From: Rhodocollybia butyracea
Lineage: Eukaryota; Basidiomycota; Agaricomycetes; Agaricales; Omphalotaceae
Assembly (NCBI GenBank): GCA_015501585.1
Contig: JADNRY010000014.1
Location: forward strand, 531,791-595,790
Direction of reading: 5' to 3'
DNA length: 64,000 bases
Part shown: piece after piece, positions 12,930 to 23,144 of the stretch
Layout of the letters: every line of letters begins with the position of its first letter
Position numbering within the stretch: position 1 is the stretch's first letter
The notes under the pieces: generated by a model
Databases searched by the model: none
What the model was told of the DNA's origin: nothing
What the model saw: only the letters and a program-made list of their open reading frames with translations
Made by a program: the position numbers and the translations under genes

Positions 12930-14500
12930 TCAACCTGTTAAATCAGCGATAGAAATTATAGAAGTATGCTCTCACAGTTTGCCAGTTACTCGAATATGCG
13001 CATTCCGCATGTCCAGCAGCGAATTATTTTGATCAAGTACACGTGTAGGAGGATGGAGGAAAGAAGCAAGATTTTATTGGAGCGTATTTGCAGTCGGTAT
13101 GTCACACAGCGATCACAGAAGGCAACCGCAAACTTGTCGGCCGTCTCATCGGTGTCTCCGTGTTACATGCCACCTTTTTAGCGGTTGCAAATATGCTCTA
13201 ATAGACCATCATGCATTTACCACAACGACGTTACTAGAACCCAGCAACTATCGTAATCACCGTACGGTCGTAGCTCAGCAACTTTGTTCGATGATTGAGA
13301 GATTCTGATCATTCGCGTTTGTTCGATGGTTAACTTGATCACACACCACCATGTTAGACGTTACAGAAAGACAGCTTCCTGAAGGATGAGGCCTTGAGCT
13401 TGAGGGCCCGGGAGCAACAGAGAGTAGTACCTTCAGCAGGAAGCACTGGGAGAGTTCAAGTTGGAGTATATACACGATCTGGCTGATACAAGGAGAAATT
13501 AGAGGCATGTTCAAAAAACGACATGCTGAAGCGAAGTGACTAGATGCGGTCGTCGACAATGTCGGAAATTAAACTTTAATCTACTTAAGCGCCTGTAACT
13601 TATAAGGCGCTTGATACGGCCCCGGTCTTGTCCCGGTCATTACTTTTTTTTTTTACCAAGCCTATCACATATTTTGAGATGACATCAAGCCCTCGAACTG
13701 GCCGCTGCAGCTAATTCTCCGTTGTGTAACGTTAACTACATTAATTGTTGGGGGATCTTTCTTCGAACCGACTGTTCCAATCTCTGTGCTGTCCCAGGCA
13801 AACTTCAACGCACCGAATATCCCTCGCTCTTCAATGTCATCCGCAGACAAGTCGAAGCTTTACGAGGACTGAGTACTGATGAACCGGTAGATCTAGAGGA
13901 ATAATATCGAGTCTGGCAGTATGGGTAGTAGAAGCGCCGCGTTATTGCGGCGAGACTCGGGAAGACAGGAGGCGACGCGTTCTTGACACTAGAACGACGA
14001 TTACAGACAGAGGAGGAGATGGAGGATAATCTTGGAACGGCTGGACGGTCTGCTTTAGCATACGAGAATACAAGTACGGACGCTTTGCTTGCATGCTACA
14101 GATGCCACATTGAGTCCAAGTACAAGGAAGTAAGTAGTGTCTGTAATACCCATCTCCCTCCTCGGTCTTTGAAAATCGAGGAAACGGTACAGTTATGAAA
14201 GACTCAAGACACCCATTGCTGAGTGTGAGGGCGCGGCAAAGAAGACTCAGCAGGTGTTTGTCGGAGTAATTGTGTAGAGTTAGTTTAAGCTGTGCGGTCG
14301 GTGACTCGGAGAGAATCGTCTCCCAGCTAAAGTGTAAGTGCCAAAAATGGCCGAAAGAAGTTTACTAAAAAAAGTTTGAACTTCAAGCGTGTGGCAAAGT
14401 ATATGTTTCAAAGCCTTGTACATATACCTACTACGCACACAGCAACACAACTTCTCAATTTCTCAGCTCTACTATACATCCTTCCAACCCCACTTCCTCT
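12930..14500. other. Gene-poor stretch
   Basis: No gene could be supported. A minus-strand frame at 13665-13850 (MSADDIEERGIFGALKFAW...) has plausible protein composition but no recognised relatives and no clear partner exons. A poly-T run lies at about 13645-13654. The right end runs into the 3' flank of the secreted-protein array. Confidence 0.4.
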
Positions 14501-14518
14501 ACCCATTAGTTAGACCCC

Positions 14519-15028
14519 TTAAACCCCATGAGCATACGATGGATCCTGTCCTCCCTTCACAATCGGCTTCGACACCTTCGGCGCCGGAGGCTCCGCACAC
14601 CAACATCTCCCAGCACACTCCGGAGGCGGGTTCGCGTCTGCCAGTTCGCTTATTTTGCCTTTCTTACTGCACTTGTAATGCCCGATGCATTGAGGATATG
14701 CAGTCCCGCATACGACCGATTGTCTGGATAACAGGTTGAATGTAAGCAAAGGAGTTTAACGAAAAGAATGATAAACTTACGCTCGGCGAGACAAGGTGTG
14801 TATGGGATTGTCAGAGTGGCCGCCGGGGACGTCTATGTGGACATCCACGCCGTTCTCGCCTGGACACCCTGTGAAAATTATTGTTAGATGCCTATGCTGG
14901 AATAGATGATGGGTAGGAAGGCTTTACCGTTGTCGAGCGACCGTGATTCTCTTGCAGGAATGTACGCTGCGCTTGAAGCAAGCAGTGAAGACAATAGCGG
15001 TGGCGGCAATGAGGGTTGAGAAACGCAT
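14519..15028 (-). pseudogene. Small secreted six-Cys protein, copy A, frameshifted
   Basis: The exon structure matches its four sisters: exon 1 14928-15028, exon 2 14781-14868, exon 3 14519-14723. Exon 1 is 101 nt instead of 100 because of one extra base near 14975-14977, inside the signal peptide just after VFTAC. After the shift the reading leaves the family sequence and meets a stop in exon 2. The intact continuation (AAYIPARESRSLDNG) is still readable in the next frame. Splice sites, dibasic SRR site and all six mature-domain cysteines are preserved, so the loss looks recent. Exon 3 and its 3' flank are almost identical to copy B, suggesting these two are the youngest pair or were homogenised. 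Confidence 0.85.
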
Positions 15029-15170
15029 ATTGATAGTGAAGATAATTGGGTGATGGATAGTGAGAGTTGTAAGAAAGAAGTTATACTCGCAGAGTAGTTA
15101 TGAGAAGCTGTTTGTGATTTGACTGAGTGTACCTGCACTTGGTGAAGAAAAATGGACGCAATCCTACCTG

Positions 15171-15178
15171 CTTTTATA
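15171..15178 (-). promoter_or_regulatory. TATA box of copy A
   Basis: TATAAAAG on the minus strand, within TATAAAAGCAGGTAGGAT shared with the other copies, about 143 bases upstream of the start codon. Confidence 0.7.
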
Positions 15179-15406
15179 CCCCCCAGGTGGCACCGTGGCC
15201 CGGGTATGAGAGTGGGTTTGATGGTCTTCCCGGATATAGTAACAGCGCTCGATAGATTGCTTCAATTTGCGAAACCCGACGTTGACAATATATGGAAGAC
15301 GTCGTTAATCAGTTGATTTCAATTATGGGCTATGTTTTCAGACGATTGGCCCATGACGGAGATCAACTGTCAATGATTGCTCGAGTTTCTACGTGAGTTT
15401 CAAGGC

Positions 15407-15575
15407 AGGAAGGAAGGAAGGAAGGAAGAACAGGCGTGGTCCCATTGAGGAATAACCGGGCCCGCGCAATACACTGGCACAGCGCCAAATGTGTGCCGCG
15501 GATGCACGTAGCCAACCCTGCTGTGGCAGGATAAATTCAATCACCCCAGCGCGCGCACGAGTATCGTACGATGAT
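15407..15575. repeat. Dispersed GC-rich repeat with GGAA tract, copy 1
   Basis: A GGAA microsatellite is followed by about 150 bp containing GGTCCCATTGAGGAA, then GGCCCGCGCAA, then TGTGCCGCGGATGCAC and CTGTGGCAG. The same blocks in the same order occur at 51191-51355. No coding capacity is apparent. It lies between the promoter of copy A and the F-box-like fragment, so it is part of an insertion that splits the usual upstream region of the array. Confidence 0.6.
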
Positions 15576-15627
15576 GCGCATATACAACTTGGAGAAAGAT
15601 AGAATTCGAAGGGCAATACCCAATTTA

Positions 15628-16200
15628 TCATACCTGCACTCCATTCATTCCAGCAACTACTACCCTCAAACCCTCTACATCCAACATCCGTAGCGGTTTA
15701 TAGATGTCTGCATTAACTTCCCGTGAGGTAAACTTTAGAACCACGGATTGGATACAACTTCTCCCCATCGCTAACATCTCACCAGATCGATCCGAACCAG
15801 GTTTGGACCAGCGTGATTGAACCATGCTGACAAAAGCAGCATCGTCAAAGGGATAAGCATGTTGGTACCTCAAATGGAAACTGCGTAATTTCGGAACTAG
15901 GGAGATGGAAGTGGATTGGAGGTCATGGTGAGTTAGGGTCGAGATGAGATGCGAGGTGATGGGATTTTCGGACTGTCCATACTTGTCGACTTTAAAATCG
16001 AATTCAAAATGAAGTAGAGCCGGAATAACTCGAAGGGCCGCGATAAGGTCCAAATCTGACATAAATACCCCCCGGAGCGTGAATGTGGTGAGTATACAGG
16101 ACGATCTGATCGTTTGTAGTGCAGACAGTTCCTCAGAGCTGAGATTTATACGGATTTGCGAAGGGTCGCCACATTGTGCGCAAGGTGGAGTCAATGTCAT
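15628..16200 (-). pseudogene. C-terminal fragment of an F-box/LRR-like protein
   Basis: A 190-residue open frame with the look of the leucine-rich C-terminal half of Agaricomycete F-box proteins: an ILTTFTLRGV segment, then LVPKLRSFHLRYQHAYPFDD, and an ending LRMLDVEGLRVVVAGMNGVQV. No F-box is present at the N-terminus; the frame opens with TPPCAQCGDPSQI and nothing upstream supplies the missing half. It sits in a roughly 0.9-kb insert between copies A and B that the other inter-copy spacers lack. It is probably a stranded fragment, not a working gene. The family assignment rests on overall composition only. Confidence 0.45.
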
Positions 16201-16324
16201 TGAAAGAGTAGTTTATTCCAATAAGCGCCGAAACTCTCACAGCCAAGCAAAGCGGCAAACAAAGCAAGAGAAATCTAAGGCAGAATCGGAAACAAAAAAT
16301 CGAGTTGCTATGATGGCCATTATT

Positions 16325-16357
16325 TAGCCCTCCGGGCTAGCTAAGTAAGGCAAGGCC
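16325..16357. promoter_or_regulatory. Conserved upstream block of the array (displaced, copy A side)
   Basis: The block TAGCCCTCCGGGCTAGCTAA is followed by GTAAGGCAAGGCCC. Its first part can fold as AGCCC-TCC-GGGCT. Near-identical blocks occur at 18076-18109, 19583-19616 and 21223-21255, about 290-310 bp upstream of the TATA boxes of copies B, C and D. A diverged version lies near 22849 upstream of E. For copy A it is about 1.15 kb away because of the intervening insertion. It may be a regulatory element or simply part of the duplicated unit. Confidence 0.4.
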
Positions 16358-17027
16358 CAGCGAACAGTTTGTATGAATGATTCCAGAGGAGAAAGAAGTA
16401 CGCTTATATAGAAATTACTAGCACACGTTCAAGAGCGCCAGTTTCGCTCTCTGAGGCCTTCTGAGGCTTGCTCCTTGATCAATTGACGACCTGGTCAAGC
16501 GAATAATTTACATTGATCGAGTCAAGTACATACATATACTAGCACTATACTAGCCTAGCGAGCTACGTATCCGGATGACAGCATCTTCGAGTCGCAATAG
16601 CAAGTACTATAGAGTCTGTACTTTTTCTGTCGAGGACTTACTTACACACATTGTGTGCACGATACTTGCCAGCCAAACCATACTGTACACACAATATTTA
16701 TACAGACAGTTATAACGCCCTGATTCCCAGCTAAACTGGAGACATCGGGAAGGAATAGGAGGGATAGAAAGCTTCGGGTAGGTAGATTGCATAGGAGAAG
16801 GTCCGACAGAGGGATTCATCTTCACCGAAGTTCCTCCTATACATAGGCCCGTCTCTATCGAGCATGAGTCTTCTTAAAGGCAAGCGTTCGGAAATTCAAT
16901 CGAAATCTTAAAATTGACGCAAAGTAGGTGCTTTAAGCCATGTATATCTACGTACACAGCAACACAACTTCTCAGCTCTATTATACATCCTTCCAACCCC
17001 ACTTCCTCTACCCATTAGTTAGACCCC

Positions 17028-17620
17028 TTAAACCCCATGAGCATACGATGGATCCTGTCCTCCCTTCACAATCGGCTTCGACACCTTCGGCGCCGGAGGC
17101 TCCGCACACCAACATCTCCCAGCACACTCCGGAGGCGGGTTCGCGTCCGCCAGTTCGCTTATTTTGCCTTTCTTGCTGCACTTGTAATGCCCGATGCATT
17201 GGGGGTACGCAGTTCCACACACGACGGATTGTCTGGATAAATCGATAAGAGATTGAGTGTAAGTGAGTAGAATTTGTATAATAAAAAAGGATGATAAACT
17301 CACGCTCGGCGAGACAAGGTGTGTATGGGATTATCAGAGTGGCCACCGGGGATATCTATGTGGACATCCACACCGTTTTCCCCTGGACACCCTGTGAGAG
17401 TTATCGTTAGATGCCTATGTCAGGAAACATGAGGGACAGGAAGGCTTTACCGTTGTCGAGTGACCTTGCCTCTCTGTAAAATAGAGTGGCGTGCATAAGT
17501 GGCATTACCAAGAAGATCAGTGGAACCAAAGATTAAAACAAACCTTGCAGGAATGTACGCTGCGGTCGAACAAGCAGTGAAGACGATGGCGGTGACGGCA
17601 ATGAGGGTTGAGAAACGCAT
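17028..17620 (-). CDS. Small secreted six-Cys protein, copy B, with an extra intron
   Basis: Coding exons are 17544-17620, 17451-17473, 17304-17391 and 17028-17232 (393 nt, 130 residues). The signal peptide is MRFSTLIAVTAIVFTACSTA, followed by a pro-region with GCPGEN and HIDIPGGHSDNPIHTLSRR. After the dibasic Arg-Arg site the predicted mature part starts AQSVVCGTAYPQC and has six cysteines spaced C-x6-C-x5-C-x17-C-x3-C-x-C, then a Pro/Lys-rich tail ending in DPSYAHGV. Exon 1 of the sister genes is split here by 70 nt (17474-17543) with GTTTGT and TTTTACAG ends. Removing them restores PAREARSLDNG exactly. Likely secreted through the Golgi and cut by a Kex2-like protease. Function unknown; effector, antimicrobial or surface peptide are all possible. 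Confidence 0.8.
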
Positions 17621-17769
17621 ATCGATGATCGTGATACTTAGTTGTTGTGTGATAGATAGTGAGAGTTGTAAGAAAAAGGAGTTTTTACTCGCAGAGTAGT
17701 TTGAGAGAAGTTGTGATTTGACTGAGTGAACCTGCACTTGGTGAAGAAAAGTGAGTGCAATCCTACCTG

Positions 17770-17777
17770 CTTTTATA
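17770..17777 (-). promoter_or_regulatory. TATA box of copy B
   Basis: TATAAAAG on the minus strand in the same conserved context as the sister genes, 150 bases upstream of the start codon. Confidence 0.7.
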
Positions 17778-18644
17778 CTCCTCAGGTGGCCCGGGTATGA
17801 GAGCCTCAGCAGCGTATGTAACAGAATTTTAGGGTTACAATTGACCGGCGACCTTTGGTCTTCCCAGATATAGTAACAGCGTCGGACTCTAGAACGCTTC
17901 AACTTGCGAAACCCGATGTTGACATTACATTCAAGAAGGGAATTTATCCGTGGAAGAGTGAGGAAATTAAAGTGCTGTCGTCGATCAATTGATCTTACGA
18001 GTTTCACTGAGGCAGAGAAGGGCAGAGATCGACCTGCTATGATACGCTATGATGGCCGCCATTTGCCGCCTATTGTAGTCCTCCGGGCTAGTTAAGTAAG
18101 GCAAGGCCCATCGAACAGTAAGTAAGTAAGTATGAATGATTCCAGGAGAGAAAGAAGTCCGCGTATATGGAGCTAGGGGAGTGCGCCGTGGATGTGTTCA
18201 CCAGCACGAGTTCGAGGGTATCAGTTTCTCTCTCTGAGATTCCTCCTCGACGACCCTGGGAAAGTTAGTAAGGAATTTGTCCAAGCCATGCTAACCTAAA
18301 CTGTTCGAGTCAAGTACTTAGAAATACTAATGTGCGCTAGAGGCTCAGAACATCGCGTGGGTACTGGGATGTTACTAACAGGTACCCCATACCTATATAT
18401 ACATAGTGCTGTATCTGCGTTTTGGGCTTAGACTATTTCATCTTCACCGAAGTTCCTCCAATACGCAAGTTCGCCTTTATCGAGCACGAATTTTCTTAAA
18501 GATAAATGGCCGAAGATATAGTCGAAACTCAAAAAATGATGCAAAGTAGATGCTTCAAGCCATGTATCCCTACATACACAGCGACACGACTCTCGAAAAC
18601 TACTCTACTACACATTTTTTCCAACCCACTTCCGCTATCATCCA

Positions 18645-19157
18645 TTAAACTCCATGAGCATACGACGGATCCTGCCCTCCCTTGACAATAGGCTTCGACA
18701 CCTTGGGCGCCGGAGGTTCCGCACACCAACATCTCCCAGCACACTCCGGCGGAGGGTTCGCGTCTGCCAGTTCACTTATTTTGCCTTTCTTACTGCACTT
18801 GTAGTGCCCGATGCATTGGGGGTAGGCAGTCCCGCAGACGACGGATTGTCTGGATAACACGTTAAACGTAAGCAAATGAGTTTGAACAAAGGTATGATAA
18901 ACTTACGCTCGGCGAGACAAGGTGTGTATGGGATTGTCAGAGTGGCCACCGGGGACGTCTATGTGGACATCTACGGCATTCTCGCCTGGACACCCTGTTT
19001 GGAGATTATCGTTAGATGCCTTGGTTTGGAATAGATTGATGGACAGGAAGGCTTTACCGTTGTCGAGCGACCGTGATTCTCTTGCAGGAATGTAGGCTGC
19101 GCTTGAGCAAGCGGTGAAAATGATGGCGGTGGCCGCAATAAGAGTAGAGAAACGCAT
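18645..19157 (-). CDS. Small secreted six-Cys protein, copy C
   Basis: Exons 19058-19157, 18907-18994 and 18645-18849 give 393 nt and 130 residues. The signal peptide is MRFSTLIAATAIIFTACSSA; the pro-region runs AYIPARESRSLDNG, then GCPGENAVDVHIDVPGG and HSDNPIHTLSRR. The mature part starts AQSVVCG and keeps all six cysteines, the CAGRCWCAEPP core and the DPSYAHGV terminus. Intron boundaries match the other copies. It can serve as the reference copy of the family because it has neither frameshift, extra intron nor codon loss. Confidence 0.85.
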
Positions 19158-19289
19158 ATTGATGATGAGAGTTGGGTGATAGATAGTGAAAGTTGTAAGT
19201 TTTACTCGCAGAGTAGTTTGACAGAAGCTGTGTGATTTGACTGAGTGAACCTGCACTTGGTGAAGAAAAGTGAACCACAATCCTACCTG

Positions 19290-19297
19290 CTTTTATA
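19290..19297 (-). promoter_or_regulatory. TATA box of copy C
   Basis: TATAAAAG on the minus strand, 133 bases upstream of the start codon, followed by the shared TCACCAAGTGCAGG leader sequence. Confidence 0.7.
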
Positions 19298-20253
19298 CTC
19301 CCCACGCCCGGGTGTGAGAGCTCCAGCAGCGTATGTAAGTAACAGAATTTCAAGTTTTACAATTGACCGATGGTCTTCCCGGATATGGTAACAGCGTCGG
19401 ATAGAATGGTTCAACTTGCGAAATACGACGTTGACATCACATTCAAGAAGGGAATTTATTCATGGAAAACTAAGTAAACCAAAGTGCTGTCGTCGATCAA
19501 ATAATTTTACGGGTTTCACTGAGGCAGAGATCGACCTGCAATGATATGCTATGCTATGATGGCCGCCATTTGTAGCCTATTGTAGCCCTCCGGGCTAGCT
19601 AAGTAAGGTAAGGCCTGTCAAATGGTTTGTATGAATGATTCCAGGAGAGAAAGTGCGCATATACGGAACTAGGGAATGCGTCGTGGATGTGCTTGTTTCT
19701 CTCACTGACCCTGGGAAAAGCAGAAAGGAACTTGCCCAGGCATAATAAATTGCACCGATCGAGTCCTGATCGAGTCCTACAGATACTAATGTGAGCTAGA
19801 AGTTCAAAAACTTCGCGTGAATACTGGGATGTACTAATAGATGCTCCATACATATATGTAGTATATTCAGACGCCTGGCTCGATCATTCTGTATCTACCG
19901 CATAAGGTGACAGGAGTACCTTGGAGGAGCACATAGCGGGCTCAGAACTGTATACATGACTTTCATCGCAGGGAGCGTCAAGAAGGCCTGCTACAAGGAG
20001 GTAGATTGTGTGAGATCAAACTATTTTAGCCTCAGTGAAGTTCCTCCTACACCCATAGGCGCGTCTCTATTCAGCGTGAGTTTTCTTAAAGGCAAACCGT
20101 CGGAAATTCACTGGAAACCTCCAAAAATGCAGCCAAGTAAATGCTTTAAGCCGTGTATTCCTACGTACACAGCAACACAGCTCTCTCCCTAACAACTCTA
20201 CTAGATATTTTTCCACCACATCTCCCCCATCTATCTATCTATTACTCTATCCG

Positions 20254-20770
20254 TTAGACCCCATGAGCGTACGACGGATCCTGACCCCCCTTCACAATAG
20301 GCTTCGACACCTTGGGTGCCGGAGGCTCCGCACACCAACATCTCCCAGCACACTCCGGGGGCGGGTTCGCATCTTTCAGCTCGCTTATTTTGCCGTTTTT
20401 ACTGCATTTGTAGTGCCCGACGCATTGAGGGTAGGAAGTTCCGCATACGACGGATTGTCTAGAAAAGACCAAGTGTAAGCAAATGAGATTTAACAAGAAA
20501 AAAAGAGTGTGGAGTATGATAAACTCACGCTCGGCGAGACAAAGTGTGTATGGGATTATCAGAGTGGCCGCCGGGGATGTCTATGTGCACGTCCACGTTC
20601 TCGCCTGGACAACCTGTTGGGATTATCATTAGATTCCTATGTTGGAATAGATGATAGAGGAAAGCCTTACCGTTATCGAGCGACCGTGATTCTCTTGCAG
20701 GAATGTAGGCTGCGCTTGAACAAGCAGCGAAGACAATGGCGGTGGCGGCAATGAGGGTAGAGCAACGCAT
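20254..20770 (-). CDS. Small secreted six-Cys protein, copy D
   Basis: Exons 20671-20770, 20529-20613 and 20254-20458 give 390 nt and 129 residues. The start reads MRCSTLIAATAIVFAACSSA. The pro-region lacks one Ala codon relative to copy C (GENVDVH instead of GENAVDVH). The mature domain has KNGKISELKD where copies A-C have KKGKISELAD, a change shared with copy E, so D and E form one subgroup. The Arg-Arg site, six cysteines and C-terminal tail are intact. The stop codon context (GTC TAA) differs from the other copies. Confidence 0.85.
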
Positions 20771-20908
20771 ATTGATGATGATAGTTGGGTGACTCGGATA
20801 GATAGTGAAAGTTGTAAGAAGTTTTACTCGCAGAGTAGTTTGAGAGAAGCTGTGATTTGACTGAGTGAACCTGCACTTGGTGAGGAAAAGTGAACGCAAT
20901 CCTATCTG

Positions 20909-20916
20909 CTTTTATA
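20909..20916 (-). promoter_or_regulatory. TATA box of copy D
   Basis: TATAAAAG on the minus strand, 139 bases upstream of the start codon, in the conserved context. Confidence 0.7.
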
Positions 20917-21800
20917 CTCTCCAGATGGCCCGGGTGTGAGAAGGTGTGAGAGCGCCACTGCAGCAGCGCATGTAATAAAATTTTTTAGGGTTTACATTTG
21001 ACCGATGGTCTTCCCAGATATAGTGACGGCGTCGGATAGATTGCTTCAATTTGCGAAACCCGACGTTGACACTCAGACTAAGTACAATCAAGAAGGGAAT
21101 TTATCTGTGCAAGACTAAGGGAATCAAAGTGCTGTCGTCGATCAATTAATTTTACGAGTTTCACTGAGGAAGAGATCGACCTGCTATGATATGCTATGAT
21201 GGCAGCCATTAGTCGCCTATTGTAGCCATCCGGGCTAGCTAAGTAAGGCAAGGCCCGTCAAACAGTTTGTATGAATGATTCCAGGAGAGAAAGTGCGCAT
21301 ATATGGAACAAGGGAGCGCGTCCGAGTCGTGGGTGTACTTACTAGCACAAAGGTGCCAGTTCTCGCTCACTACCTCTGGGAAAACAGTAAGTAACTTGTC
21401 CAGGAAATAATTTGCATTGATCGAGTCAAGTACTTACAGATACTAATGTGAACTAGATATTCAGAACTTCGTGTGTGCGCTGGGATGTACTAACAGGGAC
21501 CCAATAACTTACATGTATTATATTCAGACTTGATAATTTATAAAAAGTATCTGTGTTTTGGGGTCAGACTATTTTCAGCCTTAGCAAGTTCCTCCGATCT
21601 AGGACCTACGCATAGGCTCGTCTCTCGTTTTTATCGAGCTGAGTCTTCTTGAAGCCAGATGGCCGAAAATTCAAAATGGAAACCTCAAAAGATGCAGCAA
21701 AGTAGATGCTTTAAGCCATGTATTCCTACGTACACAGCAACACAGCTCTCAAAAACGACTCTACTATACATTTTTTCTAACCCACTTCCTCTACCATCCA

Positions 21801-22322
21801 TTAAACCCCGTGAGCATACGACGGATCCTGCCCTCCCTTCACAATAGGCTTCGACTTTTTGGGTGCCGGAGGCTCCGCACACCAACATCTCCCAGCACAC
21901 TCCGGCGGGGGGTTCGCGTCTTTCAGCTCGCTTATTTTGCCGTTTTTACTGCACTTGTAGTGCCCGATGCATTGAGGGTACGACGTCCCGCATACGACAG
22001 ATTGTCTGGGTAAATCGATAAGGGATCAAGTTGTAAGTAAACGAGTTCAAGGAAAAAGAATGACAAACTCACGCTCGGCGAGACAAAGTGTGAATGGGAT
22101 TGTCAGAGTGGCCTCCGGGGATGTCAATGTGTACATCCACGGCGTTCTCGCCACACCCTGTTTGGAGATCATCGTTAGATTCTTATGTTGGAATAGATGA
22201 TAGATAGGAAGGTGTTACTTACCATTATCGAGTGATCGTGCTTCTCTTGCAGGAATGTACGCTGCGCTCGAGCAAGCAGTGAAGACAATGGCGGTGGCAG
22301 CGATGAGGGTTGAGAAACGCAT
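21801..22322 (-). CDS. Small secreted six-Cys protein, copy E
   Basis: Exons 22223-22322, 22073-22157 and 21801-22005 give 390 nt and 129 residues. The signal peptide is MRFSTLIAATAIVFTACSSA. The pro-region lacks the Pro codon of GCPGEN (GCGEN), a different single-codon loss from copy D. The mature part reads AQSVVCGTSYPQC, carries KNGKISELKD as in D, and has KKSKPIVKGG where the others have KVSKPIVKGG. All six cysteines and the DPSYAHGV end are kept. It is the distal copy of the array; its upstream region is the most diverged. Confidence 0.85.
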
Positions 22323-22479
22323 GATTGAGAGTGCTAGGATAGTGATAGTCGTTGGGTGATAGATTGAGAAAGACCGTAAGAAAAAGGAGTTATACTCGCA
22401 GAGTAGTTATGAGAGAAGCTGTGTGATTTGACTGAGTGAACCTGCACTTGGTGAAGAAAAGTGAAGAAAATCCTACCTG

Positions 22480-22487
22480 CTTTTATA
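22480..22487 (-). promoter_or_regulatory. TATA box of copy E
   Basis: TATAAAAG on the minus strand, 158 bases upstream of the start codon, in the conserved context. Confidence 0.7.
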
Positions 22488-23144
22488 CTCCCTAGGCGGC
22501 GGCTGGGCCGGGTGTGAGAGGGCCAGCCTGAGCAGCGCATGTCACTGAAGTTTACGGTTTAGAACAAGTTTAGCATTGACCGATGGTCTTCCCGGATATG
22601 GTAACAGCGTTGGATAGATTGGTTCACGATGCGAAAACCCGACGTTGACATGACATTACATTCAAGAAGGGAAACTATTTCGTGAAGACTGAGGAAATCA
22701 AAACGCATCGTCTATCAGTTGATTTTAATCATGGGCTATGTTTTTAGATGAATACTTACTTATAGGATGTCCGCGTTGGTAACTGCAAGTTGCGCGTCCT
22801 GTGCATAGAAGGCTGGCAGCTTTAGTATCATCCGTCGTGGTGGTTTACCGGGCTAACTGGGTTAGGCAAATCCAACGTGTCTCGGACAGCTTTTTTGATT
22901 TAGTGAGTAGCACGCGAACGTATTTGGCAATGACGTTCAAACGTTCAAGAGAGAAACTCTACAGCGAAGAGGCCCGACTCGTAGGTATGGCAAGTATAAG
23001 CTTTGCGTTTGCGCTGTTCAATCGTGTTTTATCTTGAAAGCTTGATTGATCGGGCCAAAATACTGTTACTTCTATGAGCGCAGTGGCGGGCCAGCATGGA
23101 GAGAAAAGAGACAGTAAGCGCCCGATATAGTATGGCCGACGTCC

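Larger units (their letters stand above)
14519..22550 (-). repeat. Five-unit tandem gene array
   Basis: Five head-to-tail units of gene, promoter and upstream flank, at about 1.6-kb steps for B to E and 2.5 kb for A to B because of the inserted F-box-like fragment and dispersed repeat. Similarity covers exons, introns, TATA region, leader and much of the spacer (for example the GACGTTGACA and TGAATGATTCCAG blocks). This points to unequal crossing-over rather than retroposition. Different copies have single-codon losses in the pro-region, while the mature six-Cys domain varies little. Confidence 0.85.

Noticed and set aside
14528..22013. Plus-strand 67-71 residue frames repeated in all five array copies (MSIRWILSS... 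type)
   Set aside because: They lie antisense to exon 3 of the secreted genes; their conservation follows from duplication of the sense exon.
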